Below are positions 58,821-64,000 of a stretch of 64,000 bases of DNA, piece by piece. The notes under the pieces are model-generated. The model did not search any database. It worked only from the letters and a program-made list of their open reading frames with translations, and was not told the origin of the DNA. The stretch is from NCBI RefSeq assembly GCF_001507435.1, contig NZ_LMWH01000116.1, positions 124,001 to 188,000 on the forward strand, given 5' to 3'. Numbering within the stretch: position 1 is the stretch's first letter; each line of letters opens with the position of its first letter. Both the position numbers and the translations under genes were made by a program. This stretch comes from Streptomyces sp. NRRL F-5122 (GTDB lineage: Bacteria > Actinomycetota > Actinomycetes > Streptomycetales > Streptomycetaceae).

Positions 58821-59623
58821 GGCAGGAGCCAATCGACGGGACGCTGATCGGCCAGGCGGATCGAGCCAGTGGCCAGGGTCATGGAGGAGAGGATGAACGG
58901 CGGTCCTTCCGCCGACGACCACTTGTAGCCGCTCTTCGTGCGGCTCGACGGGTCGAGGCGCACGAGGACGGCCACCGGTCGGCCCTTCCTGGTGAACTGC
59001 TCGCCCAGCTGGCTGTCCCCGAGGAAGGCGGCGATCTGCTGCGCCGACTGGGCCGTGCGGTCCACGGACCGCACATGGCCGCGCAGCACGCCGTACGACT
59101 GGGCGGGCACGGACTGGACGGTGAGGTCGACGGAGGCGTCGGCCGGGATGGAGGCGGCGGTCTCGGCGGGGACGTAGACCGTCGCGTACAGGGGATCGGA
59201 GGCGTGCGCGACCTTCTCCACGGCGGCTACGTTCGTCCCGGTCTGGATGATCTGGCCGATGGTGGCGGCGAGTCCCGTGATGCGGCCCGCGGCGACCGTG
59301 CGCACCACAGAGTCGCCCTCGTTCGTACGTACCTTGAGGACCGGGGCGTCGGCGGGGAGCCTTTGCCCCTCCTTGGCCAGGACCGCGGTGACCTGTCCGG
59401 CCACGGGGCTTTGGAGGATGTAACTGCCTTCCCCGTGCGTGAGGATGGCGGGGGCGCCGACCGTGGAGGGCACCGAGCCGGTGACGGCCCACACGGACGC
59501 GGCCGCCATGGCGATCACCGTGACGCTCAGTACGAGCCATCCCTGGGGGCGCGCGAAGCGCACCGGGAGGTCGAGCTCTTCGGGTGACTGCAGCTTGGCG
59601 AGGGCCTGTTGGCGGAACTGCAC
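58817..59623 (-). CDS. HlyD-type/NHLM secretion adaptor protein
   Basis: A 268-aa membrane-fusion-type protein. One membrane span at about residues 28-50 (WLVLSVTVIAMAAASVWAVTG) anchors a large outer domain. That domain has biotinyl-lipoyl-like halves (ILTHGEGSYILQSPVAGQVTAVLAKEGQRLPADAPVLKVRT and VRTVAAGRITGLAATIGQIIQTGTNVA). It is shorter than Gram-negative HlyD and lacks the long coiled coil, as expected in a monoderm. It is the usual third component of NHLM exporters. GTG start at 59623 with GAGGGAAG; stop coupled to the C39 transporter. Confidence 0.88.
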   Translation of the reverse strand: MQFRQQALAKLQSPEELDLPVRFARPQGWLVLSVTVIAMAAASVWAVTGSVPSTVGAPAILTHGEGSYILQSPVAGQVTAVLAKEGQRLPADAPVLKVRTNEGDSVVRTVAAGRITGLAATIGQIIQTGTNVAAVEKVAHASDPLYATVYVPAETAASIPADASVDLTVQSVPAQSYGVLRGHVRSVDRTAQSAQQIAAFLGDSQLGEQFTRKGRPVAVLVRLDPSSRTKSGYKWSSAEGPPFILSSMTLATGSIRLADQRPVDWLLP

Positions 59624-59713
59624 GGAACTTCCCTCACCTGTCGGAGAGATTTGGGCATCGGAGAGTCCCGGAGCCGGGGTACGGCTCCGGGACTCAACGG
59701 CACAGAAGTGCGA

Positions 59714-59929
59714 TCAGAGGCCGGCGACCAGCTGGGTGACCGGGGAGGTGTTCAGGCCGGTGACACCCTCGACGGTGCCGACAGCCGTACCGACCAGGCC
59801 GGAAACCGGGGCGACGCCGTCCACCAGGCCGGTGACGGTGCCGACGGCGTTCAGCTGCAGACCACCGGAAACGGCGTCGAGCTCGGCGTCCGAGATCTCG
59901 GCGGTCTCAACCTGGGGGGTGGAGTTCAT
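59714..59929 (-). CDS. Double-glycine precursor peptide of the exporter cassette
   Basis: A 71-aa precursor. The leader (1-23) contains EISDAELDAVSGG, a canonical double-glycine leader ending at G22-G23, the cut site for the C39 peptidase encoded two genes downstream. The predicted 48-aa product (24-71) has no Cys, Lys, Arg, His, Trp, Tyr or Phe and is mostly Gly, Val, Thr, Leu and Ala. It contains an imperfect repeat: residues 28-46 (AVGTVTG...PVSGLV) and 50-69 (AVGTVEG...PVTQLV). This rules out lanthipeptide rings and most classical RiPPs. It could be an unmodified bacteriocin, a surface-active or amyloid-like peptide, or a modified peptide whose enzyme lies elsewhere. AAGGGAAG ribosome site before ATG 59929. 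First gene of the operon. Confidence 0.85.
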   Translation of the reverse strand: MNSTPQVETAEISDAELDAVSGGLQLNAVGTVTGLVDGVAPVSGLVGTAVGTVEGVTGLNTSPVTQLVAGL

Positions 59930-60416
59930 GTGGGAACTTCCCTTCATATGGGTACTCATAAGGGGAGAGCGGCCCGCCTCTGGGGAAAGGCGAACGGCCG
60001 CGGACCCGCGGGGGCGTGGACCCGTCGCCGGGCTCTTCGGCGGTCCCGCGGTGCAATGGATCAAAGCACGCCGGTGCACGGCGATTCCACTCAACCACCG
60101 CTCTCACCAGGGCAATTGGAGGGCGGATTCGGCAATCCGTGCAGGCTTGCGCACGCCTTGGCGGCGACTTCTTCACATGCTGCGCGGGTTCGTCGCGAAA
60201 AAGTCCCTTGTCGCCCCGGAACCGAATGGGACAGTCCGCTCCAATGGCGCGGCCACCGGCGTGCGAGTGTGCAGATCCCTCGCGCGCGGTGACCTGGTTG
60301 CGCATTCGCTGTGCAGATTCCCTGAAACCGGGATTCCGTTCGGAATCGGAGACGGACGGTCACCGGGCGATGGCCCAGCGTGCTCACGTCGGATGCTGCG
60401 GTGACTTTCCGTGTGC
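59930..60416. promoter_or_regulatory. Upstream region of precursor gene
   Basis: 487 bp with no credible gene and no second double-glycine leader that I could find on either strand. It includes the perfect dyad GATTCCG-TT-CGGAATC (60332-60347). The region is less GC-rich than its neighbours and presumably carries the cassette's promoter, which I cannot pinpoint. Confidence 0.45.
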
Positions 60417-60824
60417 TCAGCCGAGCAGTGCGTACACGGTGCTCGCCCGTGCCGCGAACTCCGTCGAACCCTCCGCGGTCATCGTGATGTCGGCGAACGC
60501 CATGCGCCGTCCTAGCTTGCCGAGGACCGCCTCCACCAGAACGTCCGCGTCCGTGACCGCGCGCTGGAAACTGGTGGACTGCTGCACCGTCGTCATCGGA
60601 ACGAAGCCGCCGCGCGCCGCCGAGACGGCGATGACGGTCGCCGTGTCGGCGGCCGCCATCAGCGCTTGCCCCGACATGCCCCCGCCCTCCCGGGCGAGCC
60701 GCGTGGACCACGGCAGCCGCAGGACGGCCCGCCGGTCGGCCAGCTCCTCGACCGTCAGGCCCAGTTCGAGTACCCAGGGGGCGAAGTTGTCGGAGAGGAA
60801 CTTGTCGGCCTCGGCAGGTGTCAT
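60417..60824 (-). CDS. PaaI-family hotdog thioesterase
   Basis: A 135-aa hotdog-fold acyl-CoA thioesterase. The PaaI-type block MSGQALMAAADTATVIAVSAARGG carries the central helix with its Asp. TTVQQSTSFQRAVTDADVLVEAVLGKLGRRMAFADITMT forms the back strands. Substrate is unknown; PaaI-like enzymes clear stalled aryl-CoA esters. It is co-directional with the peptide cassette but 487 bp away, so probably separate. ATG 60824. Confidence 0.87.
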   Translation of the reverse strand: MTPAEADKFLSDNFAPWVLELGLTVEELADRRAVLRLPWSTRLAREGGGMSGQALMAAADTATVIAVSAARGGFVPMTTVQQSTSFQRAVTDADVLVEAVLGKLGRRMAFADITMTAEGSTEFAARASTVYALLG

Positions 60825-61015
60825 ACGTGATTCCTTCCCGCCGCCGCGCCCCGGCAGACGCGTTTGCCACCTATTTCACACTTTTGCATACGCCAACTCG
60901 GCCAGTTGCGGCGACGGTTGAACACCTCATGTGACGCGTGCGTATCAACAGGCATCCAAGCGCCCCGGTCAGCTGCCGGACGGCGGCTACGCACCCCGTC
61001 CCAGGAGGTCGAGAG

Positions 61016-62302
61016 TTGAGTCACAAACGCATACCCAAGCGCAAGGCCGCGATAGCGGCGGGCAGCGTGGCGGCGCTCGGAGCTGCGGCCCTTCTGCTGC
61101 CCAACGCCAACGCGTCACAGACGGACCCGTCCGGCGACGCCGCCCCCAGGACGTTCGGGGCGAACGACGTACCGGACCTCGCCGGGCGGCTGGCCTCACA
61201 ACTCGGTGATGCCTTCGCGGGCTCGTACTACAACGCGGACAAGCAGCAGATCGTCGTCAACGTCGTCGGTAACGACAGCAACGCCGTCAGTACGGTCAAG
61301 AAAGCGGGCGCCGTCCCCAACCAGGTGCAGAACAGCACCTCCACGCTCCGGGCAGCCGCCGGGACGCTCAGGAGCCGGGCGACCATTCCCGGCACGGCCT
61401 GGTCCGTCGACCCGAGGACAAACGAAATCCGGGTCACCGCCGACAGCACCGTCACCGGCAACAGGTGGAACACCCTGGAGTCGACGGTGAAGAGCCTCGG
61501 CTCGGGTGTGGCCACCATCAAGAAGTCGGCGGGCACGTTCAAGACGTTCGTGTCGGGCGGCGACGCCATCTTTGCCCAGGAGAACGGCGGAACCGTCCGC
61601 TGCTCCCTCGGCTTCAACGTCACCGCGAGCGACGGCAGTCCCGCCTTCCTGACCGCCGGGCACTGCGGTGTGGCCGCCGCCCAGTGGTCGGACAGCGCGG
61701 GCGGCCAACCCATCGCCAGCGTCGACCAGGCGACCTTTCCCGGCGACGGCGACTTCTCGCTCGTGAAGTACGACGACCCCGCCACCCAGGCGCCGAGCGA
61801 GGTCGACGCCGGCAACGGGCAGACTGTCCAGATCAACCAGGCCGCGGACGCCGCGGTGGGCCAGCAGGTCTTCCGGATGGGCAGCACCACCGGTCTGCAC
61901 GACGGCACCGTCACCGGTCTCGACGCCACCGTGAACTACCCGGAGGGCACGGTCACCGGTCTCATCCAGACCGACGTCTGCGCGGAGCCGGGTGACAGCG
62001 GCGGCTCCCTGTTCACCCAGGACGGCAGTGCGGTCGGACTGACCTCGGGCGGCAGCGGTGACTGCACGTCCGGTGGCGAGACCTTCTTCCAGCCGGTGAC
62101 CACGGCGCTCCAGGCGACCGGCGCGACGCTCGGCGCGGGTGACGCGGCCGGCTCGGGCGATCAGAGTGTGGATCCCGGCAACACCGCGGACCCAGGTGAC
62201 CAGGCAGGCGCCGGCGATCCGTCGGCCGGCGGAGCCGATCTGTCCGGCCGTTCGGAGAACCCCGGGGCGGGCGGCGGCCAGGCGCCCGAGGTGGGCCACT
62301 GA
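61016..62302 (+). CDS. Secreted S1 (alpha-lytic/streptogrisin-type) serine protease
   Basis: A 428-aa exported protease. A signal peptide (about 1-33, KRIPKRKAAIAAGSVAALGAAALLLPNANA) is followed by an alpha-lytic-type propeptide (about 34-188). The catalytic domain (about 190-370) has H226 (LTAGHC), D256 (GDFSLVKYDD) and S338 (GDSGGS), with paired cysteines. A Gly/Asp/Pro-rich tail of about 55 residues ends the protein and may be a wall or matrix linker. The propeptide normally folds and then is removed by self-cleavage. TTG 61016 is the best start: AGGAGG lies 8 nt upstream and it places the signal peptide correctly. Confidence 0.9.
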   Translation: MSHKRIPKRKAAIAAGSVAALGAAALLLPNANASQTDPSGDAAPRTFGANDVPDLAGRLASQLGDAFAGSYYNADKQQIVVNVVGNDSNAVSTVKKAGAVPNQVQNSTSTLRAAAGTLRSRATIPGTAWSVDPRTNEIRVTADSTVTGNRWNTLESTVKSLGSGVATIKKSAGTFKTFVSGGDAIFAQENGGTVRCSLGFNVTASDGSPAFLTAGHCGVAAAQWSDSAGGQPIASVDQATFPGDGDFSLVKYDDPATQAPSEVDAGNGQTVQINQAADAAVGQQVFRMGSTTGLHDGTVTGLDATVNYPEGTVTGLIQTDVCAEPGDSGGSLFTQDGSAVGLTSGGSGDCTSGGETFFQPVTTALQATGATLGAGDAAGSGDQSVDPGNTADPGDQAGAGDPSAGGADLSGRSENPGAGGGQAPEVGH

Positions 62303-62340
62303 CCTACGGGGACACAACTCGGTCCCATCCGGGCGACAAA

Positions 62341-62372
62341 CGGTCCGGCCCTCCGGAGGGAGGGCCGGACCG
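62341..62372. terminator. 14-bp perfect-stem bidirectional terminator
   Basis: CGGTCCGGCCCTCC and GGAGGGCCGGACCG are perfect complements around a GGAG loop, between the convergent protease and phosphatase genes. Confidence 0.85.
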
Positions 62373-62388
62373 CTGCGGGCGGTCCGTG

Positions 62389-64000
62389 TCAGACGGGCCT
62401 CACCGCCCGCAGGAGGAGCAGAGCCACATCGTCCGGGCGCTCCACCGCCGTGGCGGTGTCCCGCACCAACTGGTCGGCCAGCGCCTCCAAGGGCTCGTCG
62501 CCGTACAGCGCGAGCAGTTCCCCCAGTTCCGCCAGCGCGTCCTCGATGTCCACGCCCGGGGACTCGATCAGCCCGTCGGTGTACAGGGCCAGCACCGATC
62601 CCGGAGGCAGGGCGAACTCGGTCGTCGGATAACTGGCCTCCTCCTCGATCCCGAGCAGCGGCCCACCCGCCAGGTCGAGCACCCGGACCTGCCCGTCGGG
62701 CCGGCGCAGCAGCGGCGGCGGATGCCCCGCCCTCGCCATGACGACCCGCCCGGGCCCGGGGTCGAGCCGCAGATACACGCAGCTCGCGAACAACTCCACA
62801 CCGAGATCGATCAGGAGCCGGTTGGTGCTGCGCATCACCGCGGCCGGCGGCTGTCCGACGGTCGTGTAGGCGCGGACGGCCGTACGGATCTGCCCCATCA
62901 GTCCCGCCGCGGTCACGTTGTGCCCCTGTACGTCCCCGAGCACCGCGGCCGCCCGGACACCAGTGGGCACCAGGTCGTAGAAGTCGCCCCCGATCTCCAT
63001 GCCCAGGGTGGCGGGCAGATACCGGGCGGCCGCCTCGACGCCGGGCAGCGACGGCAGGGAGTGCGGCAGCAACGCCGCCTGCAGCCCCTGCGCCAGTTGC
63101 TGTTTGGCGTCGTACAGCAGGGCCCGCTCCAGGGCCTGCGCGATCAGTCCGCACAGGCTTGTGAGCACCGCCCGCTCGTCGGCCGGGAAGGGATGGGGTT
63201 CGGCGTACGCGAGCACACATGTGCCCACCGGACGGCCGGAGGCGATCAGGGGGAGGAACGCCCATGAAGCCATCCCGTCCTGGGTCCCCTGCCGTTTGGG
63301 ATACAGACGCTCGAGCTGCTGCCAGGAGTCGAAGAAGGCGGGCACCCCGGTGGTCAGCACATGGGTCCCGGGGATCTGTTCGCTCAGTGGAACACCGTGC
63401 CAGCGCTCGATGACGTACGTGTCCGGGTAGCCGCGGTGGCCGAGCACATGCAGCCGCCCGCCGTGCGAGCCGAGGATGACCATGGCCTTGCAGCCGACGG
63501 CGGGCGCTATCTGGTCCGCGACGAGCTGGACAACGTCCTGCACCCCCACCGTCTCGGTGAGCGCGGTGGCGAGGTTCAGCAGGTGCGAGATCGTCACCAG
63601 GCGCGCGGTGCCCCGGGCCGGCATGCCGGCGGGGCGGCCCGTCCCGGCGAGCGGGCGGGCCCGGGCGATACGCACGCTCAGCCCGTCGCTGCCCGGGTAC
63701 AGACGGAAGGAGAGCCAGTCGCCCGGGGGGCGGAGCGCCACGAACGAGGTCACCTGCCCGCTGATCAGCGCCGCCCGGTAACGGTCCTCGTACATCGGAT
63801 CGTTGAGCCAGGGCACCGCGGCCCACAACGGGGAGCCGATCAGGGCGCCGGCCGGTACGCCGAGCATCTCGGCGGCGGCCGGGTTCATGTAGGAGATGCT
63901 TCCGTGCAGGTCGAGCGCGCACAGCCCGTGCGGCAGGCGTGCCGCCATCCGGGCCGCCTCGGCGGAACCGGCGGTGCCCCCGGCGAGCGCGGTGCGCCGG
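62389..64000 (-). CDS. PAS-GAF-PP2C (SpoIIE-like) phosphatase, 5' end outside window
   Basis: At least 536 residues, incomplete at the window edge. A PAS module (GLCALDLHGSISYMNPAAAEMLGVPAGALIGSP) is followed by a GAF domain (about 130-290 of the visible part) and a SpoIIE-type PP2C domain with IGGDFYDLVPTG, LGDVQGHN and LYTDGLIESPGVD. No HATPase follows, unlike the other two PP2C proteins here. An in-frame ATG at 63948 exists, but the frame stays open to the edge with protein-like sequence (AGSAEAARM), so the true start is probably beyond 64000. It would act as a stress-responsive Ser/Thr phosphatase on an anti-anti-sigma partner. Confidence 0.88.
   Translation of the reverse strand, partial: RRTALAGGTAGSAEAARMAARLPHGLCALDLHGSISYMNPAAAEMLGVPAGALIGSPLWAAVPWLNDPMYEDRYRAALISGQVTSFVALRPPGDWLSFRLYPGSDGLSVRIARARPLAGTGRPAGMPARGTARLVTISHLLNLATALTETVGVQDVVQLVADQIAPAVGCKAMVILGSHGGRLHVLGHRGYPDTYVIERWHGVPLSEQIPGTHVLTTGVPAFFDSWQQLERLYPKRQGTQDGMASWAFLPLIASGRPVGTCVLAYAEPHPFPADERAVLTSLCGLIAQALERALLYDAKQQLAQGLQAALLPHSLPSLPGVEAAARYLPATLGMEIGGDFYDLVPTGVRAAAVLGDVQGHNVTAAGLMGQIRTAVRAYTTVGQPPAAVMRSTNRLLIDLGVELFASCVYLRLDPGPGRVVMARAGHPPPLLRRPDGQVRVLDLAGGPLLGIEEEASYPTTEFALPPGSVLALYTDGLIESPGVDIEDALAELGELLALYGDEPLEALADQLVRDTATAVERPDDVALLLLRAVRPV

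Noticed and set aside
59714..59929. Lanthipeptide or thiopeptide precursor
   Set aside because: The core has no cysteine, and no LanM, LanB, YcaO or radical SAM gene is present in the surrounding 14 kb.
59930..60416. Second precursor peptide gene
   Set aside because: No frame with a double-glycine leader and ribosome site was found on either strand.
60938..61015. 26-codon upstream extension of the S1 protease
   Set aside because: It would bury the signal peptide. AGGAGG positions TTG 61016 as the start.
1..64000. Insertion sequences, CRISPR arrays, tRNA/rRNA genes, riboswitches
   Set aside because: No transposase-like protein, terminal repeats, spaced direct repeats of CRISPR size, or recognisable tRNA/rRNA sequence was seen by reading. 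A covariance-model search was not possible.

Overview
The window is high-GC actinobacterial DNA, almost certainly from a Streptomyces chromosome. Signs of this are GTG and TTG starts, GTGA/ATGA coupled stops and starts, a WhiB-like protein, many ECF and SigB-type sigma factors, SpoIIE/PP2C phosphatases, a popR-clpP locus, BldC-style MerR/B12 regulators and secreted alpha-lytic-type proteases. It looks like accessory or arm DNA: many small regulator-plus-target pairs, three decayed genes, an orphan qcrB and a peptide-export cassette. I see no rRNA, tRNA, CRISPR array, IS element or phage.

Layout. 1-6.9 kb: SPW membrane protein, YihY/BrkB membrane protein, then a light-response module (LitS-like ECF sigma factor, LitR-like MerR/B12 regulator, class I photolyase, NAD(P)-binding SDR/DUF2867 protein) and a 55-aa small protein. 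7-12.4 kb: acyl-CoA dehydrogenase-like protein, a DGPF/YciI plus ECF42 sigma pair, a secreted PI-PLC with a lectin-like domain behind a DasR-like site, and an aldo/keto reductase. 12.5-26.7 kb: a PAS-GAF-PP2C-HATPase phosphatase, BlaI beside a ruined M56 peptidase, adenosine deaminase, DinB, LysR/AKR and SDR/AraC divergent pairs, a ClpC-like ATPase, an NTF2-like protein ending in a 38-bp minisatellite, and a hypothetical gene behind stacked palindromes. 26.8-32.3 kb: polytopic membrane protein, a coupled three-gene PRC-barrel operon, an RsbW-like ATPase converging on a SigB/F-family sigma factor, DUF664/DinB, PopR. 32.4-39 kb: clpP3-clpP4 with two PopR boxes, epoxide hydrolase, VOC protein, a frameshifted GH43 xylosidase with a xylanase operator, cupin, group III globin, VOC.

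39.2-49.1 kb: orphan qcrB, an ECF41 sigma gene fused by deletion to the tail of a universal stress protein, a second PAS-GAF-PP2C-HATPase protein, an intact ECF41 sigma factor, a Wbl protein, an ECF41 relative that has lost its sigma4 domain, and a MocR/PdxR regulator with 9-bp direct repeats upstream. 49.5-53.8 kb: PAP2-diacylglycerol-kinase fusion, DHA2 efflux pump with TetR-type operators, ArsR/SRPBCC pair. 53.8-59.9 kb: a four-gene cassette on the minus strand, in transcription order a 71-aa double-glycine precursor without cysteine, an HlyD-type protein, a C39-peptidase ABC transporter and an NHLM-type ABC transporter. 60.4-64 kb: PaaI thioesterase, secreted S1 protease, and a PAS-GAF-PP2C phosphatase running off the edge.

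Working together: light and redox control (LitRS, photolyase, globin, Wbl), general stress signalling (SigB-like factor, RsbW-like ATPase, three PP2C proteins) and regulated proteolysis (ClpC-like ATPase, PopR, ClpP3/P4). The best candidate for a poorly described system is the 53.8-59.9 kb peptide-export cassette. Its product is a Cys-free, internally repeated Gly/Val/Thr-rich peptide and no maturation enzyme is visible nearby.
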